Positions 49,276 through 59,799 of a stretch of 64,000 nucleotides of DNA are shown in pieces. Both the position numbers and the translations under genes were made by a program. Each line of letters opens with the position of its first letter. The stretch's first letter is position 1. The stretch is from the NCBI GenBank assembly GCA_963693315.1, contig OY856188.1, positions 263,371,162-263,435,161 on the forward strand. Reading direction: 5' to 3'. Below the pieces are notes generated by a model. It did no database searches, was not told where the DNA came from, and saw only the letters and a list, made by a program, of their open reading frames with translations. This stretch comes from Diogma glabrata (lineage: Eukaryota > Arthropoda > Insecta > Diptera > Cylindrotomidae).

Positions 49276-49433
49276 GGGCGGTTATTGCTTCCCACCTAGT
49301 TAGGTGAGATAAAAAGTGAGATAAAATATTGGTCTTTGATCGATTATATTAGATAAAAGAAATCATTTAAACATAATTTCTTTATCTCACTATTTATCTC
49401 ACCTAGTGAGATAACACTACAAAATAACCACCC
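49276..49433. mobile_element. MITE copy 2 (158 bp), adjacent to copy 1
   Basis: Same core as copy 1 (tcgattatattagataaaag, then aatcatttaaaca), one base after it and in the same orientation. Its left terminal region has diverged (gggcggttattgcttccc) whereas the right end is intact. Confidence 0.85.
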
Positions 49434-49739
49434 TGGAATAGTAACCATTGTAACTTGGGCTGCTGAGTTATTCAAAGTATTGCTAAAACTTTCTACTCCA
49501 AGTTTCAACCAATATGAATGTAATGTCTAAAAAATATTGAAGTTTAAAGCAAGAGAACAGGTTCTCACTAATTCAAAACATTGACCGACCAGACAATTGT
49601 ATGAAAAATTTTATGTGGTTTGATTTAGTTATTATGGTAGTAATGCCGCCGTAAAAGACATAAAGAAAATCGAATCATATTCTTCTTGTTCATACTATAG
49701 TATTATTAAATCCTAGCGTGGCTAGAGTGTAACCAAAAT
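49434..49739. other. Unassigned stretch
   Basis: Nothing recognised. Confidence 0.4.
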
Positions 49740-50150
49740 ATTTCACCTAGAGGCAAATATGTGACCACAAATACGTTGGGCGACTATTTTATTTTAATGT
49801 TTGAGATGCTGTTTGCTGTTAATGTTCAAGATGCCTCTGCAATCAAAATGTTCTGGATATATACTGAGGTTATATCCAACAAAAAGTTCAATTAATGGCT
49901 AACCAATTTTATAAATTTTGCGTAGTTCGTAGTAATGACAAAAAACAGGTAAATTAAAAATATAAATTCTGTTGCGCGAATAGAAAATTCTATTATCAGA
50001 TACAGATGTTATTGAGCTTTTAAAAAAACAGGTGCTCGGCGGATCTCACCACTAATTTGTTCAATATCGCTAAAAAACAAGTGTCATCAAAATTCATTCA
50101 CGAACAAATGTTGTATGCTCCCAACAAACATAGGGAACATACTAAAAAAA
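49740..50150 (-). repeat. Fragment of the 12.5-17.5 kb foldback family
   Basis: Inverse of about 16580-17060: ttctggatatatact, aattaatggctaacca, gcgtagttcg, and tcaaaattcattcacgaac followed by atgctcccaacaaaca. Confidence 0.7.
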
Positions 50151-50441
50151 AACAGAGAGTGTGCTTAAGACCGCACGGCAGAAGTGAAAACTTCATTGGC
50201 AATCGCAATCAACTGATATCGTATTAGTAGTATTTGGATCGTATTTGTAGAATAAATGAGAAAGAAGTCCGAACGATAAACCGCTAACTACACACACTAA
50301 CCTCACAATGTAAACGAAATAATTGTCGAAATAGCACTGATATGACAATAGCAGGGACTAAAGTACGCGTGGTTGTCACAGCCATAGACCAACAAGTTTA
50401 AATTTTACAAATCTTACTGCGGAAAGCTAAGCAAATTCATT

Positions 50442-50463
50442 GGTAACAATGCGCATTGTTACC
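50442..50463. repeat. Perfect 22-bp palindrome
   Basis: ggtaacaatgc followed by gcattgttacc, no mismatch and no loop. It could be a protein-binding site or chance. Confidence 0.9.
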
Positions 50464-50543
50464 GTTTGCAAATCACTATCGGCTACCAATTTTAATTATT
50501 TTATTTATCATGATTGCCATCCATGTTTAATCATACATAAACT

Positions 50544-50855
50544 ATGCTTCTTTGTATAGAGTTTATGCGATTTCCGTCTCGTAATTGTGTTAAAGCTCAC
50601 GATATAATCGATTTTATCAAGTATCAAGCTACAAGTATTAAGTCTTCACTTAATTTTAGAAACATGTATTACAAACAATTCCAAACCAATAACATATTTA
50701 GTGAAGATGGTAAAATTCCAATATATATAATTTTGATATACAAATGCAATTGTTTCAGGTTATACTGTCTTTCTTACGTTATTTTTGATTTCATAAAAAT
50801 TATGTTCAATAAAAAAAAAACATTGATCAAAGCAAACTACCGTTTAAAACGATAG
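50544..50855 (+). other. 103-codon opening, possible exon
   Basis: Not recognised. Has a plausible 49-base intron (50710-50758; donor ATG|GTAAAA, acceptor TTGTTTCAG) that would join SEDG to YTVFLTLFLIS and a stop. Could equally be chance; no codon-bias or family support. Confidence 0.2.
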
Positions 50856-51246
50856 TTAAATAAAAAGCAAAAAATTAAGCTTACACAACAACTTCATAAA
50901 TTTTCATGATGATTAATGTATTAATGCATAAATGATAAACAGCCATACATACTTTCATTTCTATATATATTCAATATTTATTTAGCATGATGACTTGAAT
51001 GCAAATTGCAAAAGACAGTAGCAATATAAGTTTAAAAAACTGCGTTATAGATCAATTTTTTAAAATTCGTATAAAGAAATTTTTATTACTTTTATGAATT
51101 CATAAATAAAAAAAAATTGTTTTAATGGTATTTAATAAAAATTAAAAAAAAAACAAAAAAAAATGTACCACACCATGGATTAAACTCACTACCTACAGTA
51201 CATCAGTCGAGGACGATATCCGCAACGCAATTTGGAACGTTTAAAA

Positions 51247-51423
51247 ATGATAGATAGATTATTATTTATTATTATTTTTAGCATTTCACTTCAGAGCATA
51301 ACGGATCAGCCTAACTTACTACCTACGGAAAAATTTGTGTGTGGTGCGCCTAAAGAAGTTTTCACTTCAAAAAATCACCTGTTGTATGGTACAACCCTTT
51401 CCCCAATGTACCCCAAAACCTAA
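51247..51423 (+). CDS. Small secreted ORF, possibly a broken TIL-type inhibitor
   Basis: The first Met in a good context is at 51247 and gives 58 residues. The N-terminus looks like a signal peptide (MIDRLLFIIIFSISLQS). Then KFVCGAPKEVFTS resembles the start of a trypsin-inhibitor-like cysteine-rich domain (Cys, Pro, x, Glu, Val/Phe). In this frame no further Cys follows, but one frame over, at about 51375-51425, closely spaced cysteines appear (ITCC and PQCTPKP). So it may be a frameshifted pseudogene, or exon 1 with a nearby splice site, or chance. The family assignment is a guess from one motif. Repeat DNA starts about 70 bases downstream. Confidence 0.3.
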   Translation: MIDRLLFIIIFSISLQSITDQPNLLPTEKFVCGAPKEVFTSKNHLLYGTTLSPMYPKT

Positions 51424-51489
51424 TCAAATCTTTCTCATATTGATTGAAACTTTTACTAACGTTTCATGAAAATCGATTTGTAACTGTAG

Positions 51490-51835
51490 TGATAAACAGT
51501 TCAAAAAAAGCTTTTAAACCGTAAAGACAAACCGGAAGTTGGAACGCAGAAATATTGAAAACAGTACTAAAACCTTATATACCAAGTCTCAATAAGATTG
51601 AACCAGAATTAGTAGTAGATGAAATTTATATTCTGGACGACAAAAATGACGATTTTCTAGAAAAATTTTAAAGTGTTTAGTTTGAGAATAGGGTGGTCCA
51701 AAAGATTTCTGGAAAATCTGGTGCGTGGGCTGACCTTTCTGCATAGGATCTCGATCAAACTTTGGCAAATGATACAGGTTTACTTGAAAATAGAAGATCT
51801 GGATTCATTTCAAATTTGGACAAAATGCTTTGACG
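51490..51835. repeat. Rearranged fragments of the foldback family
   Basis: 51520-51610 is the inverse of about 15692-15785 (accggaagttgga, ccttatataccaag). 51720-51835 is a direct match to 15550-15650 (gcataggatctcgat, aaactttggcaaatgataca). The 166-codon ORF at 51673-52173 starts in this repeat and is a chimera. Confidence 0.7.
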
Positions 51836-51839
51836 CTAT

Positions 51840-52060
51840 CCGATACAAAAAAGATTGCTCTCTAAAATGTCTACAAGGACGCAACACCAGATCCACGAAA
51901 GAGAGCTATAAAAAGGCAAGACCAGCCGTTACAAAGCTATGTAGACGAAAGAAGAGAGAATGGTGTAAGAGACAGTGGGAAGAGATTGAAAGCTTCAATA
52001 AGGAACATCAATCGTGTAACAATAACAATTTTCTCTATAAAGAAATTTTGTATTCGTCAG
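51840..52060 (+). pseudogene. RTE-like non-LTR fragment (endonuclease-RT linker)
   Basis: Reads KCLQGRNTRSTKESYKKARP and RRKKREWCKRQWEEIES, then LYKEI, the basic linker typical of RTE-clade elements between the endonuclease and RT. Both domains are missing, so it is a small relic joined to the foldback repeat. Confidence 0.65.
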
Positions 52061-52184
52061 TAATAATTTTGACCAGTGATCGCACACATACAAATGGCGT
52101 GCCAAGCTTGAGAGGCTTAAAAAAATTCTGGAACTACAGTTTCCGCAGAAATTCACCAATTTCTTACGCCTAAATTTTAAAGAT

Positions 52185-52255
52185 TTAAATATTAATATTA
52201 TAAATATTATAAATATTAATATTATAAATATATATTAATATTATAAATATTATAT
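52185..52255. repeat. AT-only short tandem repeat
   Basis: Irregular units of attaatattataaat over about 70 bases. Confidence 0.85.
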
Positions 52256-52305
52256 CTTTCTCTTGCTAAATGGTGACTTTTACTTGATTAAATTTCTATT
52301 TTTTT

Positions 52306-52445
52306 TTTCATATAAAATGTGTTGTGTAGTAGGATTACAATATGTGTCACAACTTACAACACATAAAAACCTTTTAATACCTTTCAATACCTTCTAATAC
52401 AACAACATACGTTCAAAGGTGTTGATGGGTATAGGCGTATTACTG
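52306..52445 (-). mobile_element. Non-LTR element B 3' UTR fragment (third copy)
   Basis: T-run, then gtgttgtgtagtaggat, tatgtgtcacaac and aaccttttaatac, as at 28095 and 31240. It has a small internal expansion of ccttttaatac or cctttcaatac. Confidence 0.75.
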
Positions 52446-54299
52446 TTATTATTATTCTCCGTACAAATGTGCAAAGTTTTGTTGTAAATTCTTATTCAAA
52501 AAATTCTAAATGTGAACTTAAATTTCAAAGCAGTTCCGGCTTACTTGTCAAAAATTCAAAAAAAAATTAACGATTATTTCTATCATTTTCTGGAATTTTG
52601 AGATGAAAAATTAGAACTAATTATTTAATAATCATAATACAAAACATATCGAACTAGGTTTTTAAAAGTATCTATGTGTTGTTGTGACCCTTAAGTTAAA
52701 TAACTTCAAAACATAATTAGATTTCAGAACAACCAATCAAATTAAATTTTCATTACAAAAAAAAACTGAAAATATTTTCCTGATAGAGAAATTAAAAATG
52801 AATGATGATGACATTTAAAGAGAAAACACAAATGTTTGATTCTTTATATTTCAGATGAAATTCGAATTGACCAAATTAATCAGATTGCATGTGAAAATTA
52901 AATTACTTAAAAATGATAAAATTATTGACAGCAAAAGAAGAAAACAGCGTTCGACAATCAAGCTTCTGATAAACAATATAATTATATACAGACAATTGTA
53001 AGCCATAATTTTAAAATAAAATTGGTCTTTAATTTGATTTAATGATATTCTTTTATATGAACTTATCTGACTTAATGTTATGATATAGTTTTAGGTTATC
53101 CATCATTGTATTACTTTACAGATTTTATTGGGTTTAATAATGTTTACTGACATTTTTGTTTTGTATCCTGAGACTGTGGACTGCTTGTATTTGTAAGGTA
53201 AGCCATCCAACTCATACAAATGCATACCAATTGAAACACTATTGTTTAATTAATTAATTTTCTTTTTCAACTTTAAAAACAACTCAATTCCACCTCAACT
53301 CTGACTACCAAGTCAAACATCAAAAACTCCTCTTTCAATCCAAAAATGATCGTCTGCATATAAGGTTTTCTTTTGTTTCGTATTTCTTCAATTCTTTTTA
53401 TTCTTACATAATTATGTGAAAATAAAAAGAATATAATACCATCTAGGAGTGTCATTTTTTACTTCAAAATAGTAGAAATAAATGTAGTTTTGCACACAAT
53501 TTGGTTGAAAAATTTTTGAGAATATGCATATACGTTTTCGAAAATCGCTATAGTTCTTTACTATATGCAAAGAAGACGATAAATCGAAGAGCGGTTGAGA
53601 CAGAAAATATCTTTACAATTATAGAACAGGACGGTAGGACGAGATCTGGCTGACTACAGCCATCCTGAGAATCATAAAAACAAGACGAAATAGAGTTTAC
53701 TACAAACTCAAACCCCGAAATAAACACCCTGCAGCACCAACGTGCGAACTGGCAGGACAATCCGAAAAAATACTATGATAATATAAAACGAACATAAGGT
53801 CAAACACAAAAAAAACATAAGTAGCAAAAAAATATGCTTAAAAAATCAAAGAAAAAATTTAAGGAGAAAATGAGAAAACCATTTAGATAGGTGGCGGCAG
53901 AATAATCGAACTAATTCCTAACAACAGCAAAATTAAAAACCTAAAACTAAACTAAGTACTTACAAATGGTTAAGAAAGCCAAAGGCTAGCATTTTCCTTC
54001 TCACCGATCCTTGAAAAGCTAAAGACACTAACGAAACACAATGTTTGAATACAGAAGGTCGTGTTGGTGTAGAGAGAACATCACCCATGGCCCGATCAAC
54101 AGGCGATCCATTTCCGTGTTATCTCTTCCTACCCTCTAACACGTTTTGCTCTAGCAAATAGAATTTTCGAAGACCATGACAGTACTTGAGCGTAACACTT
54201 AGTGGTCCTGATTTTATTGAGAGCCAGTGACCGTGGTGAAATAAACATGGAGAGATGAACAAGATGGTAAACCATCAGAGGTCAACAAGATTCGTGCTA
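52446..54299. other. Unassigned stretch
   Basis: No gene recognised. 53540-53790 is less AT-biased and open for 70 codons on minus (53548-53760). Plus strand there reads INTLQHQRANWQDNPKKYYD in a broken frame, perhaps an old coding relic. Confidence 0.35.
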
Positions 54300-55283
54300 T
54301 GTCACTTCCCCGATTCTAATCCTCTGGCCGCGGTAACAAGGTTCTACCCTAATTCAGTCCATCTTTATCTTGAAAATCTCAAATGTGACATTCTTTTTTT
54401 AACGAAATAATAGTCAGTGCGCGTACTGCGACTTTAGATAAAAGTATATATATTTGCCCGAATTATGAGCTTGAATTTTTCTTCTACAGTAAGCATAATG
54501 ATTGTGCGTTTATTAGAAACACAATTCCACATGTAAGAATCAAAAACTTTGAATTTTTTTTTTTTAAAGTATTGATATATCCAGTGGATTTACTGTCCTT
54601 TGAAGGATAATACAAAATACCATAATAGTTTATCCCTCTAGATTTGTCGCTCGCCTAACACCACTGAGAACATTAACTTATTTCATGACCTATCTGAAAA
54701 AAATTGCGTATTTCAATGCTAGATCTATAGTTTTTGGTGACCTTATGTCCACAACCAAGAATGGCCCACCTACTGATGAAATAGGCAAACATGCTGAATT
54801 ATTTGCTCTTTTTTATAATTACACAGATTATAGATCACTCTACGAGAGTGCCCGACCTTTCTGGACAAAGTAGTAAATTACTTGATTTGTTTTTGACAAA
54901 TGATTCATAATTGGTACACTTTAAAGTATCAGAACCTTTTGCTGGTAAAGATTTACAAAAATTCACATCATAATTTTCCCAAACAATTTAAAGCCAATCC
55001 CCGTCAAGTTTTGGACTACAAAGCTGCGTTTCCCTGGCAACATAATTGTCTTAACGGCCAAGACCCTAACATAGCGGTGTTAAATTTTTTGGAAACTATT
55101 CTTCAGGGTATGCGCAGATATATTCCAAATAGATTGATCGTCCAAAGGTTGATCTATGGTTCTCCAGTAAATGCAGAAAAGCAATTAAAATTAGAAAGGC
55201 TTAATAAAAACAAAAGTAATTAAAACCTAAGTTGGTACCGGAAAGTGAGAAACTTATGTCGCAAATATACTAATAGAAAAAAT
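54300..55283 (+). pseudogene. CR1-like non-LTR element C: endonuclease and linker (degenerate)
   Basis: At 54361 it reads LYLENLKCDILFL, the start region of an AP endonuclease. Scattered pieces follow: DCAFIRNTIPHVRIKNFEF, STTKNGPPTDEIGK and ELFALFYNY (54745-54820), then a linker at 54900-55223 with FPWQHNCLNGQDPNIAVLNF and ILQGMRRYIPNRL. Many stops and frameshifts. It is split at 55284 by the repeat with the 56-bp array and resumes after 56891. The same family supplied the fragment at 60096-61082. Confidence 0.7.
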
Positions 55284-56891
55284 ATGGAGGGGCTGAAATC
55301 TCACAACTCTGAGATATCAAGACTTCGGTCTGGGTTAAGGACTTTGATATAGTTTTCGGCAAAAAACCTTTTATGTCCTCATAAGGTTTTTAGTTTTGGG
55401 CAGCGATGTATATCAAACATAACTCTTTGTTAGTACATGTATTTTTTTATCTCTGTTTAGAAATTTATTACAAAACTAACACGAAACATCAATACTTTGC
55501 CGGAAAATTATAACAGATCATAAATTAACATAATTATGGAAAAGATGATACAATCAGCAAACCACTCAAAAACCTCTCCATTTAGTGTTTCGATACTATA
55601 TTACTAAATCACAAATTCATATTTTCAAAATTCTAAAAATATTATAAAAATTAAATAAAATGAAACTTTTTTCAAAATTCTAAAAACATTCCAAAAATTA
55701 TTACAAAATCAAGAACACAAACTTTTTTCAAAATCTCAAAATTATTTCAAAAATTGTAATAAAATAAATATTTAAACTTTTTCTAAATTCTAATAACATT
55801 CCAAAAACTCTTACAAATTCAAAAATTCAAACTTTTTGCGAAATTCTAAAAATATTGCAAAAATTAAAACAATATCAAAAATTGAAACTTTTTTTCAAAA
55901 TTCAAAAAATATTCCAAAAATTATAACAAAATCAAAAATTGAAACTTTTTTCAAAATTCTAAAAATATATATCTAAAATTCACATATTCAAAAATTCTAT
56001 TTTTTTTTATTTCAAAATTCAAAAAATATTGTAAAAATTATTACAAAACCAAAAATTAAAAACTTTTTCCACATTCTATCAATTTTGCAAAAATTATTAC
56101 AAAATCAAACATACAAACTTTTTTCAAAAATCCAAAAATATTTCAAAAACTATAACAAATTCAAAAATGTCTATGTCCAATTTCATTTTTCAATTACATG
56201 TGCGTCATAAAACAGCTACATTTTTTATCCAAAAAATTGGCTAAAAAATTAAATGAAATCATTTTTTGACACCCTTGACAACATTTTTTTGACAAACTTA
56301 TAATGCCATAATTCTCTATAATAATAATAAATTTTCATGTCATACAAGTTATTAATTTTATTTTTTTCCAAAAAATAAAATTTCATATCAAACAAATAAT
56401 TAATTTTATTTTTTTCCAAAAAATTGGGTAAAAAATAAATAAAAATCTTTCTTTTGACACACTTGACAACACTTTTTTGACAAACTTATAATGCAATAAT
56501 CTAGATTTTGGTCTCGCATACCAATCTCGACCATCAAGATTTCTCCAAATTCAATGTTCCTACTCGTTCGTAATCACTTAAAATTAACGTTTTTTAAGCA
56601 AAAAAAATGCAAATTTCCTTGTTTTGACACACTTCCGGTACAGTTATCGAACACAGCGTCTTTTCAGACCTGTCCCTTGAGTAAACCAATTTTTAGAAAA
56701 AAAATTTTTGAAATCCGTTCAGCGGTTTTCTAGATTTCGTCGGTTGTGACGTGTGAGACAGACATACATTTTTTTGTTTTGTTTTTTTAGAATCAGTAGG
56801 TCCTTAAACGTCGAGAAATGCCAAAAAAGTGGGGGTAAGAATTTCTTTTTGAGCTCATGAATGTAATACTTAGGTCTTTCAGACCGAAGTA
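55284..56891 (+). mobile_element. Repeat family with 56-bp array, copy 2 (inserted in element C)
   Basis: Starts atggaggggctgaaatctca, array at about 55630-56170, ends tctttcagaccgaag. Longer than copy 1 because it keeps a region (56220-56760) with ttgacacacttgacaac, cggtacagttatcgaacaca and ccgttcagcggttttctaga. Non-LTR coding sequence lies on both sides, so its boundaries are well marked. Confidence 0.8.
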
Positions 56892-58475
56892 AAAACTTTT
56901 AAATTTACAGAATATCTAACTGGGTCGCGCAATTTCTTTAAAACCGCAAAGGCAGTCCAATAAAATTTTGTAAATCTTCATTAGCTCCTCTCGCTGATAG
57001 AGATAATGACATGTCCTTGACTCAAAAGCGAAAGCTAATTTGCTTAGACAAAATTTCTGTAGAAATTTTACATTAGAACCTTATTTTCAACCTTATCCAA
57101 TTTCTCGAGTTTCTCACAAAATTGGGCGGACAATTGTTCGTAAAATATTATTCGAAAATTGCTTTTACAAATTAACACTAACAATGCATCTGGGCCAGAT
57201 CGTATTCCTCCTATTATTCTTAAAACATTCGCTACGGAGCTAACACTAACTCTTTACTAAAATTTTCTATTTGTCACACTAGAAAGGAATTTTTCCTGAT
57301 ATATGGAAAATGGCTGGTGTTGTGGCAGCTTCAAAGAACGGTAGGAAAACGGATCCAACGAAATACAGACTCATTTTAGTTTTTTCGGTTGTTGCTTAGA
57401 TATTTGAAAAATGAAAAATATATTAATTTTAATATTATTTTGAGCTTCTTAGAGTCTTTAAAATTGCTTAATGAATGACAAGCTTTGGAAGGGAAGAGTG
57501 ACGGGTGATATACTTTCCTTTGTTACTCATGTCTTGAACAAATGTGTTGAAAACTATGGTGAGACATTCATTGTTGCTCTTGATATTTTGCTAGCATTTA
57601 TTAAAGTATAGCATAAGAACCCTACATTCAAATTGAGATCCTATGGTTTCGACGAGTAACCTATATCTTGGGCTATCTTATCGAAATTTTTAGTCAATGT
57701 TGACGGTATGTAATCGAATATTTTTTCAACTAATGCAAACTAATTAAAGTTTGGTTTCAATGATATTTTGGAGAAAGAGTCTGCCAGATTTCTAGGAGTG
57801 ATAATATAAAGTGGAATACTCATATTTTAATCGTGTTAGGAAATTGGAATTTTTAAGTCGATGTCGTGGGTTAACAGCGAACAGCTTCTTTTAGTTTATA
57901 AGTCATTTATACGTTTTTGTATGGAATACTGTTCTCACAAATGGAGTGGAGCAAACTTGAGAAGTCTAAATTGCGTTGATTCTGTACAGCGAAGAGATAT
58001 TAAGCTAATTAGCATCTCAACTCTTACAAACGAGCTTGATTCCTTGGAACATAGAAGAAATGTCGCGGATTTACACGATTTTCTATAAATACATTATGGA
58101 TGAACGCCTTTTTGTAGAGATGGAATTGATTTTACGAGAATTAGCAAATCTCACCCGTCACACCATAGCATATCAAGCGGCCCATCGTTTTACGACTTGA
58201 TTGACAAGATGTAGAACTGTCACTGTCTAGCGTGTTTTTTTTTTTTTCAAAAAAGTATCGCATCTTTGGAATGGCTTACTTGATGCGTGAATTTTCCCTG
58301 ACAATTTTAACCCCCAGAATTTGAAAATCAAAGTTCATAAATTTCTTAAAGAAACTTAATTTTTAATCTCAAACCCCATTTGGCATGGTAACTTCAGATA
58401 TTCAAAACCTTTTTTATAATTTATTATAATTAACACTAAACATGTCTAACTTTCCATAAAAAAATACTAAGGTAC
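56892..58475 (+). pseudogene. CR1-like non-LTR element C: RT and 3' end (degenerate)
   Basis: Recognisable pieces in shifting frames: NASGPDRIPPIILKTFATEL (about 57180-57240), KGIFPDIWKMAGVVAASKNG and DPTKYRLILVFSV (57280-57390), TFIVALDILLAFIKV (57560-57605, motif A with changes), and at 57861-58088 NSEQLLLVYKSFIRFCMEYC and LDSLEHRRNVADLH, the end of the RT and C-terminal domain. 58300-58370 gives FNPQNLKIKVHKFLKET. It ends near 58475 with an A-run. Catalytic FADD was not found. Clearly inactive. Confidence 0.8.
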
Positions 58476-59054
58476 ACGGGATAGCAAGCCCCGCTAAGAA
58501 TACGTCTGAAGGATCTTTCCTACCTTTTTAGTTCTAAATTATGCACAAAAACTGAAACTTACATGTTGTCGGTTTGTCAAGGACTTGCGCATTGTACCTT
58601 TTACTACCAGGACTACAAAAAACACAACAAAACAAAAAAAACGTTCATTTTTCGAGTTACCAATTACACAACACGCTGCGGAGGGCCAGAAAAAATTAGG
58701 ATAAGGAGCCATAATGACTAGGGATTAGGAGCAATAATGAGGAGTCATAATGACTCCTATGATTGGGAGTCATAGTTACTATTAAAAACTAAATTTCGAA
58801 ATAATAACAAAATTCTAAATGCAACAAAATTTTAGAAATAAAAAACCTGAAGAAATTTTTCATCCATAAATATTTTGTAAAATGTACAAAGTACAGGAAA
58901 AACTTAACACATGTTGTGAAATTTACTTAGAAAGAAGTTAACAACACAAAAAATAAATATAATGATACAGAATATATATCACAAAAAAATCCTAAAATAA
59001 ATAAATTCGTCTTATTGTTTCAATATAGAAGAAAAACGTGTTCTAAACCGAGTT
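58476..59054. other. Unassigned stretch with a short palindrome
   Basis: ggagtcataatgactcc at 58741-58757 is an inverted repeat, and variants of ggagtcat or ggagccat recur between 58705 and 58775. No gene. Confidence 0.45.
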
Positions 59055-59442
59055 GTGAAAACTTGACCATTTTTGATTTTCCTGAAACTTGGCATATAAG
59101 TAGTATGGATAAAAAAAAATACTACTTATTTTAAAAGTTTTTTAATGTGCATAGTTTGAGCATAGGCAACACCCGAACATGCATAAAAAATGAATATTCT
59201 ACCAACCCGATGTAACTTTGAAATTAAATTGCTCAAGAACGGCTGTACCGATTTCAACAAACATAGTTTGATTGATAGATGATTTGATAGATGATTAGTT
59301 AGTCGGTTGAAAAAAAATAATTAATGATTTTTGTAATTAATTCTTAAATAAAAATATTGAAAAACATTTTTAAAGATGGCGCTAGGCTCGAAGATCAATT
59401 GAAATTTGATTAAATTTTTTTCTGAAAATAGTTCTATTCTTA

Positions 59443-59718
59443 AGCCTGGCATTCACATACAACAGAAACAGAAACTGAAACTGAAAACTATTCAAAATTC
59501 AAAACTCTATTATCAAAATTTAAAATAATAATTAATATTATGTGACAGTTTCTGGTCATATGACAGTTTCTGAAACAGAAACAATTAAATTTTAATTATT
59601 TTGGTTTCAGACAAAACATACGTATTTTCAGTTTCTGTTTTGGTTTCTGTTTCAGTTGCTGTCAAATTTATATGAAACTCAGTTTCGGTTTCTGTTCCTG
59701 TTGTATGCATTCACGGCT
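59443..59718. mobile_element. Harbinger-like MITE with TTA target-site duplication
   Basis: TIRs of about 28 bases begin AGCCTGGCATTCACATACAA on the left and, on the complement of the right, AGCCGTGAATGCATACAACA. TTA flanks both sides (59440-59442, 59719-59721). The other arm of the foldback lacks the insertion and shows the empty site. The interior is rich in gtttctg and cagaaac motifs. Confidence 0.75.
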
Positions 59719-59799
59719 TTACTCTAAACTATCTTAAATTTACAAAGAGGCGTTAATTTTAGTTCTTGAGATATTTAATTTTAAAGATTTTTAGCCCGA

